DNA of 64,000 nucleotides from Cryptomeria japonica (GCF_030272615.1 NC_081414.1:341174717-341238716), one strand, 5' to 3'; shown: positions 24,501 to 38,458, counted from the first letter of the stretch. Notes: generated by a model not told the origin, from the sequence alone. Numbers and translations: made by a program.

Positions 24501-24868
24501 ATAGCAACAAAATTCAAAGGGGAGAAGGAGAGGGGGAGAGAGGTGAGAAGGAGAGATTAATTGGGGAGAAGAGATAGTGAGAGAGAGAGAGAGAGAGAGC
24601 TATAGGTAATTAGGTGGAAGGTGAAGAGAGAGAGGGAGGGGGTGATTGGGGTGAAGAGAGAATGAGAGGGAGAGTTTGAGATTATTAGGGGGTACGAGGA
24701 GAGGGGGAGAGGGGAAAGTATCAACAAAGAGAGAAGAGAGATGGGGATAGAGGTGAAGAGAGACATAGAGAGTAATTAGGGGGTGGGTAGAGGGGGAGAG
24801 GGAAGTATCTATAAACCCATAGGAGAGAGGTGATCGAGGGTAATTGAGGGAAAGAAATAATGTGAGAG
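24501..24868. repeat. GA-rich low-complexity tract
   Basis: Plus strand of gagag and gggga phrases, including a (GA)n run near 24580-24598. Open frames here are compositional artefacts. Confidence 0.85.
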
Positions 24869-27800
24869 AGATTAAGGTGTCCTAAAGGGTCATATGGTGT
24901 CTCATGAACCTTTAGGACACCATATGACACCTTAGGACACCATATGATGTTATAAGTCTTATGGTGTCCTAAGGGGTCATATGGTGTTCTATGAGCCTTT
25001 AGGACACCATATGGTGTCATTAGAGGTCGTATGGTGTGTTAAGGGGTCATATGGTATCCTATGACCCTTTAGGATACCATATGACCCCTTAGGTATTGTT
25101 AGGGGTCATATTGTGTTCGAACAGGTCATATGGTGTTGTTGGGGGTTATATGGTGTGCTAAGGGTTCATATTGTGTCCTAAGGGGTCACAAGAAATTGTA
25201 TGACCCCTTAGACACCATATGATCCATTAGGTTTTGTTAGGGCTCATACTATATCCTAAGAGATCATATGGTATCCCATGACCCTTTAGGACACCATGTG
25301 ACCCCTTAGGACATCATATGGTATCGTTATGGGTCTTATGGTGTACTAAGGGGTCATAGGTTTTCTATAACCCCTTAGGACACCATATGACCCTTTAGGA
25401 TATTATATGACCCCTTAAGATACCATACGATACCTTGGGACACTATATGGTGTCGCAAGGAGTTGTATGGTGTCCTAAGGGGTCATATGGTTTTCTATGA
25501 ACCCTTAGGACACTATATGACCCATTAGGTGTTATCAGGGGTCTTATTATGTCCTAATAGGTCATATGGTGTCATATGACCCCTTAGGACACCATATGCT
25601 TGGGAGACTATATGGTGCTATGGGTCGTATGGTGTCCTATGACACCTTATGACACCATATGACCCCTTAGGATACCATTTGGTGTTGTTATGTGTCGTAT
25701 GGTGTCCTTTGACCCCTTAGGTGTCATTAGGGTTTATTTTATGTCCTAAGGGGTCGTATTGTGTCTTAAGGGGTCATACAGTGTGCTATGACCCCTTATG
25801 ACACTACATGACATTGTTAGAGGCCATATTATGTCCTAAGGGGTCATATTGTGTCTTATGACCCCTTAGGATGCCACATGGTGTCATTGTGGGTTGTATA
25901 GTGTTCTAAGGGGTCATATGGTGTTCTATGACCCCTTAGGACACCATTTTTATGTTGTTATGGGTTGTATGGTCTCCTAAGGGGTCATATGGTGTCCTAT
26001 GACCCCTTATAACACCATTTTTATGTTGTTATGGGTTGTATGGTCTCCTAAGGGGTCATATGGTGTCTTATGACCCCTTAGAACACCATATGGTTTCGTT
26101 ATGCATCGTATGGTTTCCTAAGGGGTCATATGGTGTTCTATGACCCCTTAGGACACCATATGGTGTCATTAAGGGTCATATGGTGTGCTAAGGGGTCATA
26201 TGGTCATATGGTGTCATATGACCCTTTAGAACACCATATGACCCCTTAGGTATCATTAGGTGTCATTTTGTGTCGTTAGGGGTCATATGATGTCCTCTGA
26301 CCCCTTAGGACACAATATGACCCCTTAGGTGTTGTTACGGGTCATATTGTGTCCTAAAGATTCCTAGGACATCATATAACCTCTCAGGACACAATATGAC
26401 CCCTTAGATATTGTTAGGGGTCATATTGTGTCCTAAGGGGTCATATGGTGTCTCATGACACCATATGACCCCTTAGGACACCATATCATGTCGTTATGGG
26501 TCTTCTTGTGTTCTAAGGGGTCATATGATTTTATATGACCCCTTAGGATATCATATGACCCCTTAGGACACCATATGGTGTCGTAAAGGGTCATATGGTG
26601 CTCTAAGGGGTCATATCATGTTCTATAGGGTCATATGGTTTTGTATGACCCCTTAGGACACTATATGACATCGTTAGGGGTCATCTTATTTCCTAAGGGG
26701 TCATATTGTGTCTTATGACCCCTTAGGACACCACATGGTGTCATTATGAGTCGTATAGTGTTCTAAGGGGTCATATAATGTTCTATGACCCTCTAGGACA
26801 TCATATTATGTTGTTATGGATCGTATGGTCTACTAAGGGGTCATATAGTGGCCTATGACCCCTTAGGACAACATATGACCCCTCAGGACACCATATGACC
26901 CCTTAGGATACCATATGACCCCTTAGGACACCATATGACCCCTTAGGACACCATATGGTGTCATTATGCATCGTATGGTGTCCTAAGGGGTCATATGGTG
27001 TTATATGACCCCTTAGGACTCCATATGATCCCTTAGGACACCATATGGTGTTGTTAGGGGTTGTATGGAGTGCTAAGGGGTCATATGGTGTCCTATGACC
27101 CATTAAGACACAATATGACCCCTTAGTACACCATATAGTCTCCTTAGGGGTCATATGGTGTCCTATGACCCCTTAGGACATAATATGACCCCTTGGGTGT
27201 TGTTAGGGCTCATATTGTGTCCTAACGGGTTATATGGTGTCCTACAACCCCTTAGGACACCATATGGTGTCGTTAGGGGTTTTATGGTGTGCTAAAGGGT
27301 CATATTGTGTTCTAAAGGTTCCTAGGACATCATATAACCCCTTAGGACACCATATGACCCCTTAGGTATCGTTAGGAGTCATATTGTGTCCTAAGGAGTC
27401 ATATGGTGTCTCATGACACCATATGACTCCTTAGGACACCATATCGTGTGGTTATGGGTCTTCTTATGTTCTAAGGGGTCATATGGTGTTATATGACCCG
27501 TTAGGATACCATATGACCCCTTAGGAAACCATATGGTGTCGTAAAGGGTGGTATGGTGTCGCAAGGGGTCATATGGTGTCCCAAGGGGTCATATGGTGTC
27601 CTATGACCCCTTAGGACACTATATGACGTTGTTAGGGGTCATATTATGTCCTAAGGGGTAATATTGTGTCTTATGACCCCTTAAGACACCACACGGTGTC
27701 ATTATGAGTCGTATGGTGTTCTAAGGGGTCATATGGTGTTATATGACCCTCTAAGATACCATATTATGTTATTAAGGGTTGTATAGTCCTCTAAGGGATC

Positions 27801-29945
27801 ATATGGTGTCTTATGACCCCTTAGGACACCATATAGTGTCATTATGCATCATATGGTGTCCTAAGGGGTCATATGGTGTTCTATGACCCCTTAGGACACC
27901 ATATGACTCCTTAGGATACCATATGGTTTCATTAGGGGTCATATGGTGTGCTAAGGGGTCAAATGGTGTCCTATGACCCCTTAGAACACCATATGACCCC
28001 TTAGGTATCGTTAGGTGTCATTTTGTATTGTTAGGGGTCATATGGTGTCCTATGACCCCTTAGGATACAATATGACCCCTTAAGACACCATATAGTGTCT
28101 TTAGGGGTCATATGGTGTCCTATGACCCCTTAGGTGTTGTTAGGGGTCATATTGTGTCCTAATAGGTCATATGGTGTCCTACAACCCCTTAAGACACCAT
28201 ATGGTGTCGTTAGGGGTTGTATCGTGTGCTAAGGGGTCATATTATGTCCTAAAGGTTCCTAAGACATCATATAACCCCTTAGGACACCATATGACCCCTT
28301 AGGTATCGTTAGGGGTCATATTGTGTCCTAAGGGGTCATATGATGTCTCCTGACACCATATGACCCCTTAGGACACCATATCATGTCGTTATGGGTCTTC
28401 TTGTGTTATAAGGGATGATATGGTGTTATATGACCCCTTAGGACACCGTATGGTGTTGTAAGGGGTCGTATGGTGTTCTAAGAGTTCATATGGTGTCCTA
28501 TGACCCCTTAGGACACTATATAACCCCTTAGGTGTCATCATGGGTTGTATTGTGTCCTAATGGGTCATATGGTGTTTTATGACCCCTTAGGACACCATAT
28601 GACCCCTTGGGACACTATATGGTGTTATGGGTCGTATGGTGTCCTAAGGGGTCATATGGTGTCCTATAACCCCTTAGGACACTATATGACATTTTTAGGG
28701 GTCATATTATGTCCTAAGGGGTCATATTGTGTCTTATGACCCCTTAAGATACCACATGGTGTTGTTATGGGTTGTATGGTGTTCTAAGGGGTCATATGGT
28801 GTTCTATGACCCCTTAAGACACCATATTATGTTGTTATGGGTTGTATGGTCCTCTAACGGGTCATATGGTGTCCTATGACCCCTTAGGACACCATATAGT
28901 GTCATTATGCATTGTATGGTGTCCTAAGGGTTCATATGGTGTTTTATGACCCCTTAGGACACCATATGACTCCTTAGGACACCATATGGTGTCATTAGGG
29001 GTCATATGGTGTGCTAAGGGGTCAAATGGTGTCCTATGACCCCTTAGAACACCATATGACCCCTTACGTATCGTTAGGTGTCATTTTGTGTCATTAGGGG
29101 TCATATGGTGTCCTATGACCCCTTAGGACACAATATGACCCCTTAAGACACCATATAGTGTCTTTAGGGGTCATATGGTGTCCTATGACCCCTTACGACA
29201 TAATATGACCCCTTAGGTGTTGTTAGGGGTCATATTGTGTCCTAACAGGTCATATGGTGTCCTACAACCCCTTAGGACACCATATGGTCTTGTTAGGGGT
29301 TATATGGTGTGCTAAGGGGTCATATTGTGTCCTAAAGGTTCCTAGGACATCATATAACCCCTTAGTACACCATATGACCCCTTAGGTATCATTAGGGGTC
29401 ATATTGTGTCCTAAGGGGTCATATGGTGTCTTTTGACACCATATGACCCCTTAGGACACCAGATCATGTTGTTATGGGTCTTCTTATGTTATAAGGGGTC
29501 ATATGGTGTTATATGACCCCTTAGGATATGATATGACCCCTTAGGACACCATATGGTGCCGTATGGTGTTATAAGGGGTCATATGGTGTCCTATGACCTC
29601 TTAGGTGTCATCATTGGTTGTATTGTGTCCTAATGGGTCATATGGCATTCTATGACCCCTTAGAACATCATATGACCCCTTGGGACACTATATGGTGTTA
29701 TGGGTCGTATGGTGTCCTAAGGGGTCATATGGTGTCCTATGACCCCTTAGGACACCATATGACCCTTTAGGATGCCACATTGTGTCATTAGGGATCCTAT
29801 GGTGTCCTAAGGGGTCACTTGGTGTCTTAGGACCCCTTAGGACATCATATGGTGTCATTAGGGGTCTTATTGTGTCTTAAGGGGTCGTATGGTGTTTTAT
29901 GACCCCTTAGGACACCCTATGACCCCTTAGGAGACCATATATACT
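24869..29945. repeat. 5-kb array of 20-bp dyad repeats with higher-order periodicity
   Basis: The building block is GGGGTCATATGGTGTCCTAA (20 bp) and its reverse complement, alternating irregularly, so that gacaccatatggtgtc palindromes occur throughout. Variant phrases recur at long spacing: ttcctaggac-type at 26361, 27319, 28257 and 29339, and atgggtcttctt at 26496, 27454, 28391 and 29474. This gives matching intervals of about 958, 938 and 1083 bp for both markers, hence a higher-order repeat with at least four copies. The left part (24869 to about 26300) is more irregular. Non-coding. Confidence 0.9.
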
Positions 29946-31080
29946 AAGTTTCAAATAAGGAGAGATATAAGGGTGAAGAGAGATGAAGAACTAAAGAGAG
30001 GGAAAAGAACTAAAGGACAAGGACATAAATAGAGATATAGATATTAAGGTGTATGAAGTGAGAGGGAGAAAAAATAAAGGACAAGGATGGATAGAAAGAG
30101 GTAGACATATCTAGATATTAAAAAGGAGAGAAGACAATAGAGATAAAAAATGAAGATAAAGGGAGAGGGAGATGAATAGATATAGAGAAAGAGAGAGGTA
30201 AAGACAAAGATAAATATATGAAGAGATGGAGAAAAAATGATAGAGAGGGGTAAAGAGAGAGATAAAAAAGGAAGAGATAGAGAGATATAAAGGAAGAGAA
30301 ATATCGATAGATAGAGAGATATAGATAGTGCAAGAGAGTGAGAAAGAGAGATAGAGATATAGATAGGGATAGATAGAGAGGGAGAGAGAGAAAGAGGAAG
30401 ATATAGAGATATATAAATGCACTGTAGAGAAGGATATGGGGAGAGAGTCAAAGATATATAAAGATGGAGCAAATAAAGAGATAAAGGTAAAGAAAGGGAA
30501 AGATACTTCAAGAGGGTGATAGAGGAAGAGACAGAGAAGAAGATTAATCATGTAAAGAGGAACATATATAAAGATAGAGGAACATATAAAAAGAGAGATT
30601 GATAGGGGAAAAGATGGAGATGTGAAGATGGAGATAGAGATAGATATGGATAGAAAGTGATAGAGAGAGTAAGAAAAATGGAGGGAGATATGGAGTGAAT
30701 AAGTGAGATTTAGAGATAATGAGATATAAATATATATGAAGACAGATCTATAGGGATATAGAGATAGAGGGGACAAGATAGGGAGAGAAAGGAGGTGATA
30801 GAGACAAGTAATATATAAATATAGGTAGGATAAGGTAGAGAAGGGAGATAAATAGAGAGAAGAGAGATTATTAGAGATAAATATAGAAATAATGAGTGAC
30901 AATGGTGGAGTGCGAGAGGGAGAGGGAGAGAAAGGAATAGAAAGATGGAGATATATGCAGAGATGCATGTAACTTGGGAATTTTTTTTATCTAGATGGGA
31001 TGAGAAAATAACTGACATAAGTAGAGAAGAAAGAGATAGATAAAATATATTATATAAGTATAGATAGACAAGTGATAGAT
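29946..31080. repeat. GA-rich inner part of right arm
   Basis: Plus-strand purine-rich sequence of gagaga and gatagag phrases, the inverse of the CT-rich part of the left arm. The minus-strand open frames of up to 285 codons (Ser/Leu/Tyr/Ile only) are not genes. Confidence 0.85.
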
Positions 31081-31594
31081 AAAGCAAGTGATAGGAAAAA
31101 AATGAGACTTTGTATGCAAAATTTGTGAGTATTTAAAGTTTTAAAATTGAAGGACTAACTTCAAATTATTATAATTAATTTTGGCTCTATAGTATCATCA
31201 AACTACCTCATCCATTTGATAGGTCTCTGAATTACCTTTCCAACGCCTATAAAAAATCAAAATTTCGATAAGAAACGCAAATGTTATGCCCATTTTACTA
31301 AACTATGTTTTTTATGTTGAGAAAAATGGATATCCAATTTGAAAAAAGTATGACATCACAATGGTGACATCAGAGATCGGATATCCGATAATATCAGATA
31401 TGGATATCCGATAATATCAAATATGGATATCCAATATTAACGGATATCTGATTTGGTTTGGTATTACCAAACCAAATTCAAATTTTGGCCAACCCAAACA
31501 AAAAGTCGAAATAGATTTTGGTGTGTTTGGAAAGGTTTAAAACGCTTTTTTTTTCCATTGCCACTTTTTGGCCCACCATGATCTTGCACATACC
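31081..31594 (-). repeat. Right inverted arm, unique-sequence end
   Basis: Inverse of left-arm blocks, ending at 31594. It contains a cluster of GGATATCC palindromes at about 31328, 31379, 31401, 31424 and a variant at 31441; the left arm has one at 23901. Confidence 0.8.
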
Positions 31595-32251
31595 TGATAC
31601 TAGGAAAGATGGGTCACTTGATTCTAATTTCTCGACAATCATTCACAAACTTTGGGAAGATGCCTGTATCATAAAATAACTATGTAATTATTAAATTTGC
31701 ACCTACATCAACCTTTGATTTCAAGTAAGACAAATCATTTTTATAATCTTCTTCGGTAGCTCTCTCTTCACTCACAATCATATCATGATGAGCCTCTAGA
31801 TAGGCAATAACTATAACTCCAAATTAATCACCATACTTTAATCTAATGTGTTTAACTAGATCAAGAGAAGGGGCAAATCCACCTTTAACTTGGACAAAAT
31901 TATTTTGTCCATGTAGAGGGTCTCCACAAAGAGCTAATATATTCTAAAGCCATTTTCTTTGATCTTCTCCAAGGCATGATCAATTTTCTCCACAAGCATG
32001 TTTGTGCAAGTTAAATGCATCATGGATTCTACACAAATCATGTTCTGCATCTTGTTAGCAATGTAAGAGTGAGATCCACGATGGATCCTCCAACACCACA
32101 TGTAATGTCACAAAATTTAGGCTGATGCTCCACAATTCTCTTGAATAGATTGCCAATACATTCCTTTGTTCTTGGAGATAAAAAAAAAATCAAAAGAAAA
32201 TATTAGCTTGCTCCCCTTCTCTGCATTTTGCACCTTCTCAATTTCCTTCAT

Positions 32252-33350
32252 CTTTCCACCCCAATTTTGAAAAATACCCACTTGCTGAAAGGAAGAAAAT
32301 GGGTCTACTACCAAGACAAAACGACAAAATAGAAAGCATAGCACTCTACTCATCATTGGAAAGGCACAAAAATCAATAACTTTTGAATGATTATAGTAGG
32401 GATTTTCTAATAATTTTTGCCCTAGCAGTAGCAAGCGCTTTTAAGGGACTTTTTTGTTTCTTTTGTTATGTTTTAAATCTTCTTTTCTTAAGCTCAAATC
32501 TACTTTTTTACTCAATTTTTTATCTATACTTGTTTATCTATAGAAGATTTCTCAGATGGTAACCATTATTATTGTCATCCCTTAATCTTTGCACACTTAG
32601 AATAATAATGTATAGTTCATGTGACCTATAGAATAGGTTTGATAAAATAGTTAATAGTTGTTTAGTAATTTAGCTCTTAAGGTGGTCCCTTAATCTTTGC
32701 ACAAACAGTTCTTAGTTTGTTTTCTCTAAAGTTTTGCCTTCCAAACTAGCGGCAGTTATGTTTTATTCTTCAATGTAGTGAAATGTTCCCTTTTTGGCCA
32801 TACTTGTGGGGACTTTGAATAGAGAAGAAACCCAACAAAAATAATTGTATTTCTATAGAATGAATTTCTTGCAATTTTCATTTCAGCTTTCTGATGAGAC
32901 TGCGGTTCACTTTGGACTAAATAATAAAAATAAAAATAGATAAAATGTTTCTAAAATATAGGGCAAGTTTATATAAGACAAAAAAAGAATTTGAGGGATG
33001 TTAAAATGACTATGCATTTTTTGTTAAACAAATTTCATCAAGATTTATATGTAATTTTGTTTATTAATGATTTTTATATAATTTAATTTATCAATGGTTA
33101 TTTGTGTTTAAATCAAACATTCTTGTATGTTGTTTTTTGAGTACTTATTTTCTTTAACATTAATAGTGGATTCTATAGTTATTATGATAGAGTGTCATGC
33201 TCAACATCATTTTTTTTTAAAAATGTGTAATGGATTTTAAGGATCAATATTTTAGATCATAGTCAATGATAATTCAAGTTTTGAAAATGTAAATTTTTAT
33301 CAAGTTTTCAAAAACTAATTTTTTCAAAGATAGGAGCACAATGCAAGGAT
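32252..33350. other. AT-rich DNA upstream of the MTHFR copy, no gene recognised
   Basis: The minus strand stays open to 32434 ahead of the MTHFR Met codon. That part could be retrocopied 5' UTR, but no similarity is seen. The rest is AT-rich with no coding signal. Confidence 0.5.
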
Positions 33351-33840
33351 TGTTGAACACTATCGGATGCTTAGAGGGGGCTGAATCGACATGAACTAAA
33401 ATATTGCCAATTTAAGATGCTTGAAACACATTATTCATTCATATCGATATGCAGGAAAGTAAATAGCATAAATAGTAAATGCATCACCACAAGAACAACA
33501 AATTTTTATGTGGAAAACCCAAACTAGAAAAAACCACGGTGAGAATCTAACTCACAACATGTATATCAACTATTTACAATGAATATGGCCATTGGTCAAA
33601 GACCTTACTACTCTAGACTTGCTAACTAAGGCGCACAACCTTAGGCAAGATACAAAAGGGGACTTGCTCAACTGAAGATAACTTCTTCAAGGAAAGACAC
33701 AATAATTGTCTAGTTACAATATGAAATATAATTTGAACTATAATGGAAAGAGAATCGAACAAATATTGATAACAATTCCCAGTTTAAGCACTCATTTGAC
33801 TCCTCTGATATATCTCTAGATCTCTAATTAGTTTCAGGTT
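33351..33840 (-). repeat. Fragment of another copia LTR (3' end, antisense)
   Basis: Starts TGTTGAACACTATCGG, then the G-rich run agagggggctgaatcg near 33374, and a phrase like atgtggaaaacccaaac with gaaaaaaccacggtgag near 33511-33545. The same ordered landmarks occur in the LTRs at 35024, 40734 and 46355, but the sequence is a different family. The right boundary and target duplication were not found. Confidence 0.6.
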
Positions 33841-33885
33841 CACACTAGTTTTGCACTTTGTGTTTTCTTATCACCACACCATTGT

Positions 33886-35023
<1,138 letters not shown>

Positions 35024-36263
35024 TGTTAGGATAACCGTTGAACAACTGAGAGGGGGGGGGTGAATCAATTGTTAACAGATTATATCAATTAATCCACTTA
35101 ATAACCTTTAACTGGAGCACATAAACATTGAATACCAGAATAGCAGAAGCAGATATCGATAAACAATAAAACTTAAGAATGAAACAGAGAATTAACACAA
35201 TGTAACCATACTACATAACACCATGATTTGTACGTGGAAAACCCGGAAAGGGAAAAACCACGATGGGAAGCCTACACATAGTCAGATGATACTTTTGTAA
35301 AAAGTATGTGATACAATAAGGAGCCTGCACATGTAGGAAGGCACACTGCCTCTAGAGAGTACTACTCATTACAAAAGAGTCTCACTAACTATAGAGAGGT
35401 TATAACCACCTTGAGATAATTAGACAACAATCCAAAAGAATGAACTGCTAGAGATAGCATCTACCATGCCTGATTACAGTCTCAGTTAAGCTCAATACTG
35501 GAGGCCTTTGACCTCTTCCTTAATCCCAATTCGATCACCTATGATCGACCAAATCTCCTTCGCAAATATTACATTGCATGACCATGATACATGATCTACA
35601 ATGAGATCTTACATCATTTATACAAACCCTAAGACCTAAACCAATTAGGTCGGCCACCTAAAAGATATTACAATAAGATCATTACATACATCCATATTAC
35701 AATGATATGGCATGTCGGCTTAAGACCAAAAAACAATAACCAATCCATAAATCATCCTGAAAAACGTGTAGAGAACACATTAACATGATACCGGTCCATA
35801 ACCTAGATAGGTACCAGACCTAATCCGGGTCCACCATGCCAAAGCAATGTCTTCAATTAGTTGAGGCATGGTCAAAGAACATCTTCAACATCCTGAAATC
35901 CATCTAGAAGTTGCACCAACACCACTTATGCATCTTGTCTACTATTCTCAATAAAAGCTCTGTCGGTAAAACATTAAACCCATGTCAATAAGGGTTTACA
36001 AGAGTGTATGATAGCATTCGATTACCAAGTCAATACCAACTAACTAAAACATGCTCCAGAAGAATGTAACACATAAGACCAAACATACTCCATGTATCCA
36101 AACATGTCGGAAGTGTCCAACAGATAGTCCCTTCTACTGGTAACACTAGATATTTTGTCGATAACCAAAACCTGTCTGCTAGTAACCAACCATAACAGCT
36201 AGTTTTGACATCAATGACAAAACATATTGATCACACATAATCAATTCATCCATAATGCTAACA
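35024..36263 (-). repeat. 3' LTR of element A
   Basis: 1240 bp, plus-strand start TGTTAGGATAACCG, end ATGCTAACA. It shares its first roughly 290 bp with 47595-47912. Confidence 0.9.
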
Positions 36264-36276
36264 ATCTCCCCCTTTG
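36264..36276 (-). other. Polypurine tract of element A
   Basis: The minus strand reads aaagggggagat directly before the LTR start. Confidence 0.85.
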
Positions 36277-36620
36277 GCATTGATGACAACCCTAGATGTG
36301 AAAAGCATCTAAGTACCAAGAAATGCCAAACAAGTCTCCCCCTATAGAAGACAACCAACAATCTCATGTATATAGCTCTGAATATCAATAACTCTCCCCT
36401 TGTAAATAATATCTCTGTAAAGTTTTGAATTTATTTTTCACATCACTATCTCTCCCCCTTTGATATCAATGTTAGAAATCTAACAAAAATATCAAAGGAA
36501 GAATCTAAGCCTCTGAATCTCAAAGCTGACTACTCCCCCTGAGTAGTAGAGCCACACATCAATTCTAGAATGAATAGTATCTCTAATAATGCATGTCAGA
36601 TTGATGACAAATTGTATTAA

Positions 36621-37253
36621 TCAAGTCTCTACCGGAGGGGAAGAAACCCCTAACCTGTCTCTCAAATACTCAAATGATTCCTTAGACAGTGGTTTAGTGA
36701 ATATATCTACAATCTTCTCTTTAGTGTTCACATAAACCAATTTGACTTCTTTTCCTTCTACCTTGTCCTTTAGAAAGTTATACTTTATTGATATGTGTTT
36801 AGTCTTAGAGTGAAATACTGGATTCTTAGACATGTGAATAGATGTAGAGTTATTGCAATAGATAACTACCAGTTCACTACAATTTACCTTCATATCTTTC
36901 AACATTTGCTTCATCCACAAGACTTGAGTGCAATTAGTTATTGCTGCAACATACTTAGCTTCTGCAGTAGAGAAAGAAATGCATGACTATTTTTTGCTGA
37001 TCCATGAAACCAGTTTCTTTCCAAGAAAGAAAGCTCTAACAGAAGTGCTCTTCCTATCATCAGTATCTCCTACCCAAATTCAATCACTATATGCACATAA
37101 AGTGAAGTCGTCATCTCTAGAATACCATAAGCCATATTCTGTTGTTCCTTGCAAATACCGAAATATCCTCTTTACTACACATTCATGATTTTCATTAGGA
37201 TTACTTTGATATCTTGAAACAATACTCATTGCATTCATAATATCTAGTCTAGT
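36621..37253 (-). pseudogene. RNase H region of element A
   Basis: The open part 36920-36621 gives the RNase H C-terminus: VIYCNNSTSIHMSKNPVFH, then KTKHISIKYNFLKDKV and KEKIVDIFTKPLSKESF. Upstream, 36921-37253 encodes the earlier RNase H and RT-connection part in broken frames (for example the inverse of a DANWAG-like block near 37080). Would degrade the RNA strand during reverse transcription; dead. Confidence 0.8.
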
Positions 37254-38405
37254 CTAAGTTAGATATAGCAAGCCACCAATCATAGACTTATACCTTTTCG
37301 AATTTACCAATGTAGATGTATCATTGATAGATAATTTATCACTTGTCACCATAGGAGTACTTACCAATTTGGAATTATCCATACCAAACATCTTCAACAA
37401 TTCCCTTAGATACTTAATTTGACAGATAAAAATGCCTTTGTCAGTTTGAGTAATCTGCAAACTTAAGAAATATCTCATCTCACCAATCATGGACATTTCA
37501 AATTCATTCTTCATATTATTATTATTAGAGAATTCCATGCACAATTTATCTTCTCCTCCAAAAATGATATCATCGACAAATACTTCAATAATCAGAATAT
37601 CATCATCAGTGATCTTATAGTATAAATTACTATCAACACTACCTTTAGTAAAACCAAGCTTCAAAAGATATTTATCCAACCATGCATACCAAGCTCTAGG
37701 AGCTTGTTTCAATCCATATAAAGCTTTCCTTAATCTGCAAACCATATCTTTATCATCTGTTAGTGAAAATCCATCAGGTTGCTCAATGTATACCTCTTCC
37801 TCAAGTTCACCATTCAAAAATGCACATTTAACATCCATTTGATAGACCTTATAACTCTTATAAGCTGCATAGGCAAGAAATAGTCTAACAGCTTCAATTC
37901 TAGCTACAGTTGCAAATGTCTCACCATAATCAATTCCTTCCATTTGAGAATATCCTTGACAAACCAATCTAGCTTTGTTTCTTACAACTTGACCATCCTC
38001 ATTCAGTTTATTTTTAAAAACTCATTTAGTTTTAATAACATTCTTATTTTTAGGTCAGGGAACTAAAGTCCAAGTCTCATTTTTCTCTATCTAATCTAAT
38101 TCATATTCCATAGCCTTTAACCAATGTTTATCTTTACAAGCTTCAATAACAGATGCTGGTTCAATTTGAGAAATAAGACATACCTCTTCATTTGCCAATC
38201 TTCTTCTTGTCATAACTCCCTTGTTCCTATCTCTATTGATTTGATCTTCAGAATTATTTAACCTTACATACCTTGGTGTCTTCTGAACTCTAGGTTCACT
38301 ATTCTGATCATCAGTCACAATTGAATTTTTTGATTGTAATGGTGTAACTATCTCATTTTCATGTATCGGTTGAGGCATTGTTGGTTCAGTTATGATCATT
38401 TCCAC
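37254..38405 (-). pseudogene. Reverse transcriptase of element A
   Basis: The frame 37967-37254 (237 codons) covers most of the copia RT. It contains [34 protein letters not shown] (first catalytic Asp kept), [16 protein letters not shown] and [10 protein letters not shown] (FVDD form of the active-site pair kept), then [15 protein letters not shown] and [10 protein letters not shown]. The preceding frame 38405-38091 is the linker between integrase and RT. Two stops around 37968-38090 separate them. Catalytic residues survive although the polyprotein does not. Confidence 0.85.
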
Positions 38406-38458
38406 TGGTGGTTCCCTCTCATATGATATAGATTGATTTCTGTATTACTCATCCACTT

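Larger units (their letters stand above)
23018..31594. mobile_element. 8.6-kb foldback-like element with long inverted arms and a satellite core
   Basis: Left end GGGTATGTGCAGGATCATGG; the right end read on the minus strand is GGTATGTGCAAGATCATGG. Further matching inverted blocks occur inward: gtggcaatg; the block ttttgattttttataggc plus ttggaaaggtaatt (about 23970-24010 against 31220-31265); and cggatatccg motifs. The flanks carry TGATA at 23013-23017 and 31595-31599. Deleting the element and one TGATA copy joins the MTHFR frame perfectly (PS then IMPINNYK), so the boundaries and the 5-bp duplication are secure. Interior: pyrimidine/purine-rich DNA, a 5-kb repeat array, purine-rich DNA. No transposase or other protein is visible, so it is non-autonomous. 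The family is not recognised. Confidence 0.85.
22573..32251 (-). pseudogene. MTHFR: MTHFR processed pseudogene, split by the foldback element
   Basis: Read on the minus strand, the Met codon at 32251 opens MKEIEKVQNAEKG and FSFDFF, the start of plant methylenetetrahydrofolate reductase. After frameshifts it continues with [58 protein letters not shown] and FVNDCREIRIK to PIFPS at about 31600. The reading resumes at 23017 with IMPINNYKGFLRMTGFCK and IPLKITDALKPI, then the RWGD...SYGEANDY region near 22580. In life the enzyme reduces methylene-THF to methyl-THF in the cytosol. No introns interrupt about 350 codons, consistent with a retrocopy. Many stops and shifts, C-terminal part missing: a dead copy. 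Confidence 0.85.

Noticed and set aside
24721-28739. Open frames in the satellite array (for example 24721-25020, 26903-27154, 28545-28739)
   Set aside because: Translations of the 20-bp repeat; they end at random and appear in both orientations.
24869-29945. CRISPR-like array
   Set aside because: No unique spacers between repeats, units occur in both orientations, and the setting is a plant genome.
30044-31087. Long minus-strand open frames up to 285 codons
   Set aside because: They consist almost only of Ser, Leu, Tyr and Ile from GA-rich DNA, with no domain and frames in several phases.
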